7,633 bases of DNA, taken from Pseudomonadota bacterium (GTDB taxonomy: Bacteria > Pseudomonadota > Alphaproteobacteria > Rhizobiales > Devosiaceae). The translations under genes and the position numbers were made by a program. Below, piece by piece: positions 1-5,127 of the stretch; the first letter of the stretch is position 1; the number at the start of each line of letters is the position of its first letter. The stretch covers positions 1 to 7,633 of the forward strand of contig JAEZFJ010000454.1 of assembly GCA_023437755.1 (NCBI GenBank), written 5' to 3'. Below the pieces are notes generated by a model. It made no database searches, was not told the DNA's origin, and was given only the letters and a program-made list of their open reading frames with translations.

Positions 1-144
1 TGTCGGGAGGGTTGGGGCCCCGGGTTTGGCGGGGGTGACACCGAGTGAGCGGGTGAAAGGTCGAGAGTTCGGCCCCCGCCTAGCCTCCCCCTCGAGGGTC
101 GGGTGGGGTTGCGATGCGGCTTCGGGATGAGGAGGGGGATGCCC
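1..144. repeat. Non-coding GC-rich stretch with inverted repeats
   Basis: No convincing gene is seen here. The stretch contains several short palindromes: GGGGCCCC at 14-21, CCCTCGAGGG at 89-98, and an 8-bp inverted pair GGCGGGGG (28-35) / CCCCCGCC (73-80) separated by 37 bases. The CCTCCCCCTCGAGGG block looks like the short palindromic intergenic elements scattered through some Hyphomicrobiales genomes, but this is a recollection of style and not a match. A small hairpin, GGAG-TA-GGGG-CAT-CCCC-CTCC read on the minus strand (about 131-151), sits across the stop codon of the DUF305 remnant and could end its transcript, though no T-run follows. Confidence 0.35.
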
Positions 145-375
145 CTACTCCGCTGCCCGGCGCGAGAGCCAGCCCTGCATCTCGCGGATTTCGACTTCCT
201 GGCTGTTGATGATCTCCTGGGCGAACATCAGGATCCAGGGGTCGGTGCTGAATTGCTGCGCCACCCTGGCCATCTCCACGGCACCCTGGTGGTGCGGGAC
301 CATCGAGCAGACAAAGGCGGTCTCGAACTCCTCGGCGGTCATGCCCCGCATCATGTCGGAGTGCATCGGCTCCAT
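145..375 (-). CDS. Short DUF305 protein, probably a 5'-truncated remnant
   Basis: This 76-residue frame carries a clear DUF305 core: FVCSMVPHHQGAVEMA at residues 21-36, then an acidic helix with AQEIINSQEVEIREMQGWL at 52-70. The PHHQ-A-x-x-MA motif and the Q-x-x-EI-x-x-M helix are the family hallmarks. DUF305 proteins are usually secreted or periplasmic and often found near metal-handling genes; their biochemical role is poorly defined. Family members normally have a signal peptide and more N-terminal sequence. Here the frame stays open to 726, but the upstream residues are Pro/Arg-rich, look non-coding, and overlap the regulator pseudogene on the other strand. The ATG at 375 has no obvious ribosome binding site. 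The secreted form therefore seems lost, and this may be a pseudogene rather than a working short protein. Confidence 0.6.
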   Translation of the reverse strand: MEPMHSDMMRGMTAEEFETAFVCSMVPHHQGAVEMARVAQQFSTDPWILMFAQEIINSQEVEIREMQGWLSRRAAE

Positions 376-460
376 TGTTGGTGCGCGATCAGCCGGCGAG
401 TGAAGTTGCCACCTTCCGTTACCCCCGATCTGCGGTGACACGCAGGCAGATGCCCATGCC

Positions 461-741
461 AGCCATGGCACCGTGGTGCCATCCCCTGCCGGCTTGCTGA
501 AGCCAAGCCGCGGCCGCACCGGCGGGCTGGCGCCGCCCCGCTGCGGCGATCTCACTGGGTGAGGTGCTGCGGGCGACGGACCCGGACTTCGCGCTGGTGG
601 GCTGCATGGCAGCTGGAGTTCTGCCGGCTGCCGCGGGCGTTCGATGTTGCCCTCGCTGCCTTCTTCGAGGCAGCCGACCGGCAGATGCTCGCGGACTTCC
701 TGCTGCCACCGGGTTTTGACCGGCACCTCACCCCAACGTGA
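461..741 (+). pseudogene. Degenerate Rrf2-family (NsrR-like) regulator
   Basis: Rrf2-type sequence can be followed only by jumping through three frames. About 461-535 reads HGTVV..., then GLLKPSRGRTGGLAP, like the end of the winged helix and the RGR-x-GG-L wing. About 537-615 reads PAAAISLGEVLRATDPDFAL then VGCM, the usual linker leading into the cysteine region. From 616 to the TGA at 741 it reads EFCRLPRAFDVALAAFFEAA followed by DRQMLADFL, the C-terminal helix. Each join is a net +1 shift. NsrR has three cysteines spaced five residues apart (Fe-S ligands). Here the first (codon 603) and last (codon 622) lie only 19 bases apart instead of about 36, as if some 17 bases including the middle cysteine were deleted. 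The N-terminal helix-turn-helix is missing. The product would have been a nitric-oxide or Fe-S sensing repressor; the copy looks dead. Sequencing error could explain one shift but not the whole pattern. Confidence 0.72.
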
Positions 742-776
742 CCATCACTCCACACCGTCGCCGAAATCGCTCGCAT

Positions 777-806
777 TTTACGGAATGGTAAGGCGCGGCC
801 CATAAT
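777..806 (+). promoter_or_regulatory. Candidate promoter of the carboxypeptidase gene
   Basis: In the 196-base gap between the regulator pseudogene and the carboxypeptidase gene, TTTACG (777-782) and CATAAT (801-806) are separated by 18 bases and resemble a weak -35/-10 pair. This would give a 5' leader of roughly 125 bases before the ATG at 938. The rest of the gap (742-937) shows no gene or other clear motif. Confidence 0.3.
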
Positions 807-937
807 CTCACCAAAGGTCGCGGAGGCCGGCAGCGGGGGCAGCCACGGACTCCAGCCATGTGTGTGTATCGTACCCCTTCGCAGAAGCGTCGGGCGAGTT
901 GTTGGAGTACCGGGTGGCTTCCCAGGCGAAAACCCCC

Positions 938-2458
938 ATGCGCGCCGTTGTTCTTCGCGCACTTGCCGCAGTCATGGTCATTCTGGCCGTCGGCGTCCAC
1001 ACAGTGGCTCCGGCGTCGGCCATCGAGAATCTCCGCCGCTATGCCGGCATCGTGGTCGACGCCAAGTCGGGCCAGGTGCTGTACGAGGAAAATGGCGACG
1101 GCAAACGTTATCCGGCCTCGGTCGCCAAGGTGATGACGCTCTACGTCCTGTTCCAGGAACTGAGCGCCGGCAACCTTCGTCTGTCCACCGAGATGACGGT
1201 GTCGCGCCACGCGGCGGCAGCCGTGCCGACCAAGCTCGGGCTGCGCGCCGGTTCGAAGATCACGGTTGAGAATGCCATCAAGTCGCTGGTGACGCTGTCG
1301 GCCAACGACATGGCCCGCGTGATCGCCGAGCATATCTCCGGCACTGAATCCAAGTTCGCCGAGCGCATGACCGCCACGGCGCGCGCACTCGGCATGCGCA
1401 GCACCACCTATCGCAATGCCTCGGGCCTGCCGGATGGCGGCCAGGTGACGACGGTGCGCGACCAGGCGATCCTCGGCATCGCCGTGTACCAGCAATTCCC
1501 GCAGTACTACGAGTACTTCCAGACCCGCAGCTTCAGCTATGGCCGCAAGACCTATGGCAATCACAACGGGGTGCTGGGCTATATGGGCGCCGTCGACGGC
1601 ATCAAGACCGGCTACATCAACGCTGCCGGCTCGAACCTGCTGACCGCGGCCCGCAAGGACGGCCGGCACATCGTGGTGGTGGCGTTCGGGTTCAACTCGG
1701 CGGCCTCCCGCGACGAGAAGGTGCGCCAGCTGGTTGCGGCCTACCTGCCCAAGGGCCACCGCGGCGACTACCAGCGCACCGCAATGATCCCGGTGCCGGG
1801 CCGTCAGGGCAATATCCAGGTCGCAGTGGCGCAGGTGGTCAAGCCCGTGCCCGTCATGCCCATGCCGCTGCCTGGCTGGCGCCTGGCGCAGCTCGTCGCC
1901 GCCAGTGGGGCGCAGCCTCAGGTTGCCGTGGCCGCCGCTGCCCCCGTGCCTGCTCCCGCTCCTGCTCCGCAGCCGATGCCGGCCCCGGTGCAGCAAGCCG
2001 CTGTTGATGCTGCCAACACGCTGGGCGCGCCGACACAGTCCCAGCCGCTCTATCCGCAAGCGGACGTGATCGGTGCCTGGCTTAGCGAATCCTACAATCT
2101 GGGCGCCCCGCCGACGGCGCTCGGCCAGACGACCCCCTCCGCGCCGCTCGACTTCGTGCCTCCCGCCGGGATCGACCCGCAGGTGTCGAACTCCGTCGCA
2201 GCGGCGGAGCCGATCACCGGCTGGGTGGTGCAGATCGGCGCCGGTCCGTCGGAAGAAAGCGCTCGCGGCATGCTCTCGGAGGCGGCCGGCAAGGTCGGCA
2301 CGCTCGGTGACTTCCGCTCGCATGTGGAGCGCTTCGAAAAGAACGGACAGATCTTCTATCGCGCCCGCTTCGTCGGTTTCGGCGACCGCGACGGGGCGAC
2401 CGCGATGTGCAACCAGCTCAAGCAGCAGAACCTCTCCTGTCTGGCGATGCAGAGCTGA
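938..2458 (+). CDS. Secreted D-alanyl-D-alanine carboxypeptidase (S11, PBP5/6-like) with C-terminal SPOR domain
   Basis: A 506-residue penicillin-binding D,D-carboxypeptidase that removes the terminal D-Ala from peptidoglycan pentapeptides in the periplasm. All three active-site motifs are present: SVAK (Ser61, Lys64), SAN (121-123) and KTG (223-225). An N-terminal signal peptide ends near APASA (residue 28). The catalytic domain runs to about 285, followed by a Pro/Ala-rich linker (about 325-352) and a low-complexity stretch. A SPOR domain at about 427-504 starts GWVVQIGAGPSEESA; SPOR domains bind denuded glycans at division septa. The S11 plus SPOR architecture is common in Hyphomicrobiales and suggests septal trimming. 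I chose ATG 938 because it places a clean signal peptide at the N-terminus; the frame stays open to a GTG at 860, but that extension (MCVSYPFAEAS...) would precede the signal peptide and looks spurious. The ribosome binding site is weak (AGGCGA). A hairpin follows the stop. Confidence 0.93.
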   Translation: MRAVVLRALAAVMVILAVGVHTVAPASAIENLRRYAGIVVDAKSGQVLYEENGDGKRYPASVAKVMTLYVLFQELSAGNLRLSTEMTVSRHAAAAVPTKLGLRAGSKITVENAIKSLVTLSANDMARVIAEHISGTESKFAERMTATARALGMRSTTYRNASGLPDGGQVTTVRDQAILGIAVYQQFPQYYEYFQTRSFSYGRKTYGNHNGVLGYMGAVDGIKTGYINAAGSNLLTAARKDGRHIVVVAFGFNSAASRDEKVRQLVAAYLPKGHRGDYQRTAMIPVPGRQGNIQVAVAQVVKPVPVMPMPLPGWRLAQLVAASGAQPQVAVAAAAPVPAPAPAPQPMPAPVQQAAVDAANTLGAPTQSQPLYPQADVIGAWLSESYNLGAPPTALGQTTPSAPLDFVPPAGIDPQVSNSVAAAEPITGWVVQIGAGPSEESARGMLSEAAGKVGTLGDFRSHVERFEKNGQIFYRARFVGFGDRDGATAMCNQLKQQNLSCLAMQS

Positions 2459-2469
2459 TCGACGGTTTT

Positions 2470-2495
2470 CCAGCCGAGGCCTCTGCCCCGGCTGG
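2470..2495 (+). terminator. Hairpin after the carboxypeptidase gene
   Basis: CCAGCCGAGGC (2470-2480), loop CTCT, GCCCCGGCTGG (2485-2495): an 11-position stem with one A/C mismatch, starting 11 bases after the stop codon. It is strong and well placed for termination but is not followed by a T-run, so it may only stabilise the 3' end or attenuate read-through into the small gene at 2532. Confidence 0.45.
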
Positions 2496-2531
2496 TGAGT
2501 GCAAATTGGTGCGTGTGTCTGGAGTAGCCCA

Positions 2532-2801
2532 ATGAGCGAACGCAGTGCGCTGAGCGACCTGGCCCAATTCGTCGGCCGGTCAGCCCTTGCCTCCGAAAAC
2601 ATGGCGGTGCGCAACCGCGCCCTTGCCGGAATGACCAGCCGCATGTTGCCCAAACGGCGCAGCGTCGGTGACCTGCTGGGCGTGGTGCTGGCCCTTTCGG
2701 CCCGCACACGGCGCATGGTTCAGGAGCCGGTCAGCATCGATCTCGAGGTCTTCGCACCGGGTGGGCGTCGGGCGATCCGGCTCAGCTTCGGCGACCGCTG
2801 A
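2532..2801 (+). CDS. Small uncharacterised protein (89 aa)
   Basis: I do not recognise a family. The 89-residue product is basic, with many Arg residues. It has a likely helical N-terminal half (about 1-60, including a hydrophobic stretch VGDLLGVVLALSA at 45-57, too short and flanked by Arg to be a sure membrane segment). A C-terminal part, ISLEV-like (IDLEVFAPGGRRAIRLSFGD at 69-88), looks like a beta hairpin. The start ATG at 2532 is chosen because GGAG lies 7 bases upstream; the frame can extend to 2499 but without a comparable site. It follows the carboxypeptidase gene by 73 bases with a hairpin between, and ends 3 bases from the stop codon of mipZ on the other strand. Clean codon use and a good ribosome binding site support a real gene; function unknown. 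Confidence 0.7.
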   Translation: MSERSALSDLAQFVGRSALASENMAVRNRALAGMTSRMLPKRRSVGDLLGVVLALSARTRRMVQEPVSIDLEVFAPGGRRAIRLSFGDR

Positions 2802-2814
2802 GCCTCAGGCGGTC
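2793..2814. terminator. Shared hairpin across two convergent stop codons
   Basis: GACCGC (2793-2798) and GCGGTC (2809-2814) form a 6-bp inverted repeat. The inner TGAG/CTCAG bases can partly extend the pairing, as alternatives to the simple stem. Both stop codons (TGA 2799-2801 on plus, TCA 2805-2807 on minus) lie in the loop. It could act on transcripts from both sides, but neither side has a T-run. Confidence 0.3.
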
Positions 2815-3647
2815 AGCCGCATCGGCTCGCGCGGCGCCAGCGGCAGGTTCAGGGCGGCCAGCAGGTTGCGGTATTCCTGGCGAGCGCTGGCGTGGGAGGT
2901 GGACTGCGCCTCGCCGGTGAGCTCTTCTTCCACCGGGTCGAACACGGTTAGTCCCATCTGGAACAGCGAGCGGAAGATGACCCGCTCGGCGATGCCGTCA
3001 GCCTGGCGGGCGCCGAAGCGGGTGGCGATGCTCTCCAGCGTCTGATGCACCTGCCGTGAATTGCGCGAGCCCAGCATGGAGATACGGTTGCGCACAAGCA
3101 CCCAGTCGATGGTCTGACCGTCCACGGCCATGCGTTCGGAGCGGGCGCGCTGCACGAGGCGGGCATAGTGGCTGGTCTCGATGAGGTTGCCGGAATCGGT
3201 ATCGATCCGCGCCAGCACATTCAGGTCGATCAGGGAGTCGTTGACCGGGGTGACCAGGGTATCGGCCAGGGAATGGGCGAGCCGGGTGAGGTTGGTGTCG
3301 AAGCCGGGCGTGTCGATGACGAGGAAATCGACGCGGTCCTCCACTTCCCCTACAGCACGGCGGAAAACGTCGAACTCGGCCTGGTGGTTCTCCTTGATGG
3401 AATCACCCCAGGCGGACGGCAGATGGAAATGGGTCGGATTGGGCAGGTTGAGGCCGCGTTGCTGGGTGAATGACCGGCGATTGCGGACGTAATGCGTGAA
3501 GGTCTGCTGGCGGCTGTCGACGTCGATCGTGGCGACGCGATAGCCCACGTACAGCAGGTACACGGCCAGATGGAAGGCCGTGGTCGACTTGCCCGACCCG
3601 CCCTTCTCGTTTCCGACGACGATCACTTGTGCTCCGTCGCGTGCCAT
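2805..3647 (-). CDS. mipZ: MipZ, ParA/MinD-type ATPase that positions the FtsZ ring
   Basis: A 280-residue deviant Walker ATPase. The start reads VIVVGNEKGGSGKSTTAFHL (residues 8-27) with the signature Lys15 and P-loop Lys20. Then come IDVDSRQ (41-47) and a Walker B strand FLVIDTPG (108-115). The DxDxRQ motif after strand 2, the TPVNDSLIDLNVLARID segment (133-149) and DWVLVRNR (181-188) are typical of MipZ and not of chromosomal or plasmid ParA. In Caulobacter MipZ binds ParB near the origins, forms a gradient from the poles and blocks FtsZ polymerisation, so that the ring forms at mid-cell; the same role is inferred here. Length matches the family. ATG 3647 is preceded by GGGGG about 6 bases upstream. 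No parB or ftsZ is adjacent, which is usual for mipZ. The promoter region carries a CtrA box and a GANTC site. The C-terminal tail (about 268-280) is non-conserved. Confidence 0.92.
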   Translation of the reverse strand: MARDGAQVIVVGNEKGGSGKSTTAFHLAVYLLYVGYRVATIDVDSRQQTFTHYVRNRRSFTQQRGLNLPNPTHFHLPSAWGDSIKENHQAEFDVFRRAVGEVEDRVDFLVIDTPGFDTNLTRLAHSLADTLVTPVNDSLIDLNVLARIDTDSGNLIETSHYARLVQRARSERMAVDGQTIDWVLVRNRISMLGSRNSRQVHQTLESIATRFGARQADGIAERVIFRSLFQMGLTVFDPVEEELTGEAQSTSHASARQEYRNLLAALNLPLAPREPMRLTA

Positions 3648-3679
3648 TCATGCCCCCAAATCAACCGCTCTGCGCGTGC

Positions 3680-3705
3680 CTGCTAGCAACGACGGGCGTG
3701 GTTAA
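3680..3705 (-). promoter_or_regulatory. Candidate sigma-73-type promoter of mipZ
   Basis: On the minus strand TTAACCA (3705-3699) is followed, after 11 bases, by GCTAGCAG (3687-3680). Caulobacter housekeeping promoters follow TTGACGS-N10-14-GCTANAWC, so the spacing fits and about six of eight -10 positions agree. The predicted start lies roughly 25-30 bases before the mipZ ATG. The -35 element is also the proximal half of the CtrA box. Confidence 0.5.
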
Positions 3706-3716
3706 CAGCCCCTTAA
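3702..3716. promoter_or_regulatory. Perfect CtrA-type box upstream of mipZ
   Basis: TTAA at 3702-3705, seven bases, TTAA at 3713-3716 exactly matches the CtrA consensus TTAA-N7-TTAA, and the flanking C on each strand (TTAAC) fits too. It lies 55-69 bases upstream of the mipZ ATG, overlapping the likely -35 element, a position from which CtrA can activate or repress. In such GC-rich sequence a chance exact match at this place is unlikely, but binding is inferred. Confidence 0.6.
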
Positions 3717-3742
3717 CGAGCGTGCCAGACCTGCACCATTTT

Positions 3743-3747
3743 GATTC
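3743..3747. promoter_or_regulatory. GANTC (CcrM-type) methylation site upstream of mipZ
   Basis: GATTC at 3743-3747 is a CcrM target. In Caulobacter, mipZ is among the genes activated by GcrA through methylated GANTC promoter sites. This site overlaps the stop codon of the upstream DUF1489 gene and is about 60 bases from the predicted -10, farther than is typical for GcrA sites. A single 5-bp match is weak evidence by itself. Confidence 0.3.
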
Positions 3748-4171
3748 AAATAAGACCCAGGCGGGCGAGGTCCGCGGCGATCTCCAGGGAGTTGCCGTTC
3801 TCGTTGGCGCCGACGTCGGGCGGAGCATCTTCGGGCCGCAGATAGCGCCAGCCCTGGAAGGGACGCTTGGGATAGGGGACGGTTCGGATCAGGTCCGGCG
3901 CCATGATGATGTCGCAGTAATCCTTGCCTTCGGCATCGGTGTAGGGCGACAGCCGAAGAATCGGCTGGCGACACAGCACCTGACCGGCGATTACCCAGTA
4001 GATCGAGGAGACACCCTCCATCTCCTCGCGACGCTTGGGCATCATCCGCGTGCGGTGGACGTGGACATCTTCGCCGTAATCGGCACCCCACCAATGGGCG
4101 CGCTCGTTGCGGTAACATTCCAGTTCCTCGAAGCTGGCAACACCGACGCACAGCTTGACCATGTGAATCAT
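3746..4171 (-). CDS. DUF1489 family protein
   Basis: A 141-residue protein of unknown function found widely in alphaproteobacteria. It matches the family along its full length. It starts with MVKLCVG near the N-terminus (4-10), as usual for the family. The central HRTRMMPKRREE (39-50) and YWVIAGQVLCRQ (58-69) blocks follow, then RPFQGWRYLRPEDAPPD (103-119), and a C-terminal DLARLGLI. No signal peptide or membrane segment is seen, so it is probably cytoplasmic. Its ATG overlaps the TGA of the upstream glutathione S-transferase gene as ATGA (4168-4171), with GGGAG 6 bases upstream inside the end of that gene, so the two are very likely translated from one message. The 98-base gap to mipZ holds a separate promoter, so mipZ is probably only partly, if at all, co-transcribed. 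Biochemical function is unknown. Confidence 0.9.
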   Translation of the reverse strand: MIHMVKLCVGVASFEELECYRNERAHWWGADYGEDVHVHRTRMMPKRREEMEGVSSIYWVIAGQVLCRQPILRLSPYTDAEGKDYCDIIMAPDLIRTVPYPKRPFQGWRYLRPEDAPPDVGANENGNSLEIAADLARLGLI

Positions 4172-4845
4172 GCGATGCTCCCGCGGGGCACCCGACCCTG
4201 AATGACGTCGATCTCATCATCGTCGACGATCCAGGGTTCCTTGAGCGCTTCAGCGAGCCACTCCTGGAAGGCGGGCAGGCCATAGATGGCTTCCACATAC
4301 TCAGCGATGCGATCGGTAGCCGGCAGGTTATAGGTCCGGATGCGGGTAGCCACGGGGGCATACATGGCATCGGCGGCGGTGAAGGCGCCAAACAGGAACG
4401 TGCCGCCGGAGCGGTCAAGCATGCCGCCCCAGAGTGCTTCCAGGCGCTTGAGGTCGCGGGCGACGCTGTCGAGGTCGACCTTGCCGGGGTGCGAGGCACG
4501 CAGGTTCATGGGGGCGTGCGTGCGCAGGCCGGTAAAACCCGCATGCATCTCGGCAGCAGCAGCCCTTGCCCGAGCGCGGTCGGCGCGGTCGACCGGCCAG
4601 ATCGCCTTGTCGGGGTAGCGGTCGGCCAGATACTCGATGATGGCGATGGTTTCGGGAACGACAAGTTCGCCATCGATCAGCACCGGGACCTTGCCGGTCG
4701 GCGAGCGCTCCGCCAGGTTCTCGCGCCATCCCGGACCGGAGAGCGGCAGCACCTCATCGGTGAAGGGGATTTCGAAGTGACGCAGCACCAGCCATGGCCG
4801 GAGCGACCAGGTGGAGTAGTTGCGATTGCCGATCAACAGCTTCAT
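4168..4845 (-). CDS. Glutathione S-transferase family protein
   Basis: A 225-residue cytosolic GST. The thioredoxin-fold domain (about 1-80) starts MKLLIGNRNYSTWSLRPWL, with Ser11/Thr12 in the catalytic position. It has the cis-proline motif KVPVL (Pro54) and the glutathione-binding PETIAIIEYL (Glu65, Thr66). The all-helical C-terminal domain (about 90-215) contains the N-capping box region FTAADAMYAPVATR (155-168). Proteins of this subgroup (NYS-x-WSLRPWL) are common in proteobacteria, but their natural substrates are mostly unknown. I place the start at ATG 4845 because the conserved fold begins there; ATG codons at 4857 and 4854 would add only a few residues. A start at 5010 would add 55 residues of non-GST sequence that overlap the small membrane peptide in another frame. 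No strong ribosome binding site precedes any of these starts. The gene is coupled to DUF1489. Confidence 0.88.
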   Translation of the reverse strand: MKLLIGNRNYSTWSLRPWLVLRHFEIPFTDEVLPLSGPGWRENLAERSPTGKVPVLIDGELVVPETIAIIEYLADRYPDKAIWPVDRADRARARAAAAEMHAGFTGLRTHAPMNLRASHPGKVDLDSVARDLKRLEALWGGMLDRSGGTFLFGAFTAADAMYAPVATRIRTYNLPATDRIAEYVEAIYGLPAFQEWLAEALKEPWIVDDDEIDVIQGRVPRGSIA

Positions 4846-4875
4846 CGTGAGCATCATCCGGAGAGGGAAAGACGA

Positions 4876-4901
4876 AGGGCGCCCAGTGGCTCGGGCGCCC
4901 T
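4876..4901 (-). terminator. Strong hairpin between the small membrane peptide and the GST gene
   Basis: AGGGCGCCC (4876-4884) and GGGCGCCCT (4893-4901) form a perfect 9-bp stem with an 8-base loop. Read on the minus strand it is followed by TCGTCTTTCCC, a modest pyrimidine-rich tail, and lies 33 bases after the peptide's stop and 31 bases before the GST start. A terminator or attenuator is the simplest reading. Confidence 0.5.
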
Positions 4902-4934
4902 CCGAAAAAGCGGATTTGTGAAGAACTCCAGCGT

Positions 4935-5036
4935 CTAGACGCCAGCCACAACGGAAAACACCAGACCCATGGAGAGCAGGCAGACCGCAGTCCACTTGAT
5001 AGCCTGCCACGGCATGGTTTTCGGTTGACTGCGCAT
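4935..5036 (-). CDS. Small single-pass membrane peptide (33 aa)
   Basis: A 33-residue open frame beginning MRSQPKTMPW and ending with SVVAGV. Residues 1-14 are polar and basic (R2, K6, K14). Residues 15-33 (WTAVCLLSMGLVFSVVAGV) form one hydrophobic segment long enough to cross the membrane, so a small inner-membrane peptide with a cytoplasmic N-terminus is likely by the positive-inside rule. AAGGAG (5043-5048) lies 6 bases before the ATG at 5036, one of the best ribosome binding sites in the window. A hairpin follows the TAG. It lies just upstream of the GST-DUF1489 pair and could be their leader gene or an independent transcript. I know no family for it. It is short enough to be skipped by most gene callers. 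Confidence 0.62.
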   Translation of the reverse strand: MRSQPKTMPWQAIKWTAVCLLSMGLVFSVVAGV

Positions 5037-5042
5037 TGATCG

Positions 5043-5048
5043 CTCCTT
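5043..5048 (-). promoter_or_regulatory. Ribosome binding site of the 33-aa membrane peptide
   Basis: AAGGAG on the minus strand, six bases before ATG 5036; this near-ideal site is the main evidence that the tiny frame is translated. Confidence 0.65.
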
Positions 5049-5069
5049 GTCAGCCGTTCACACCGGGGA

Positions 5070-5084
5070 TTAAGGCGGTGTTAC
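5070..5084. promoter_or_regulatory. Near-CtrA box 1
   Basis: TTAA (5070-5073), seven bases, TTAC (5081-5084): seven of eight positions of the CtrA consensus. It lies 34 bases upstream of the small membrane peptide's ATG. Confidence 0.25.
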
Positions 5085-5110
5085 GCCGCACCCACCCGGT
5101 AGACGAAACG

Positions 5111-5125
5111 TTAACCGCCCCTCAA
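5111..5125. promoter_or_regulatory. Near-CtrA box 2
   Basis: TTAA (5111-5114), seven bases, TCAA (5122-5125): seven of eight positions of the consensus, 41 bases from box 1 in the same divergent intergenic region. It ends just before the inverted repeat at 5128. Confidence 0.25.
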
Positions 5126-5127
5126 AT

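Noticed and set aside
376..726. N-terminal extension of the DUF305 frame to 193 residues
   Set aside because: The added residues are Pro/Ser/Arg-rich with no signal peptide, and the DNA there encodes the Rrf2 remnant on the other strand.
860..937. Earlier GTG start for the carboxypeptidase
   Set aside because: It would put 26 residues before a typical signal peptide and has no better ribosome binding site.
728..2716. A 662-codon open frame on the minus strand across the carboxypeptidase gene
   Set aside because: It is rich in Arg, His and Gly with no domain or motif, lies antisense to a gene with all catalytic motifs, and is explained by high GC content removing stops.
2805..3647. Calling the ATPase a plasmid or chromosome partition ParA
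   Set aside because: There is no adjacent parB or parS, and the DxDxRQ, TPVNDS and DWVLVRNR segments match MipZ.
3702..4499. Long minus-strand frame of 265 codons overlapping DUF1489 and GST
   Set aside because: It is Pro/Ser/Arg-rich, has no motif, and lies in a shifted frame of two well-supported genes.
4846..5010. N-terminal extension of the GST to 280 residues
   Set aside because: The GST fold starts at MKLLIGN; the extra 55 residues are not GST-like and overlap the small membrane peptide in another frame.
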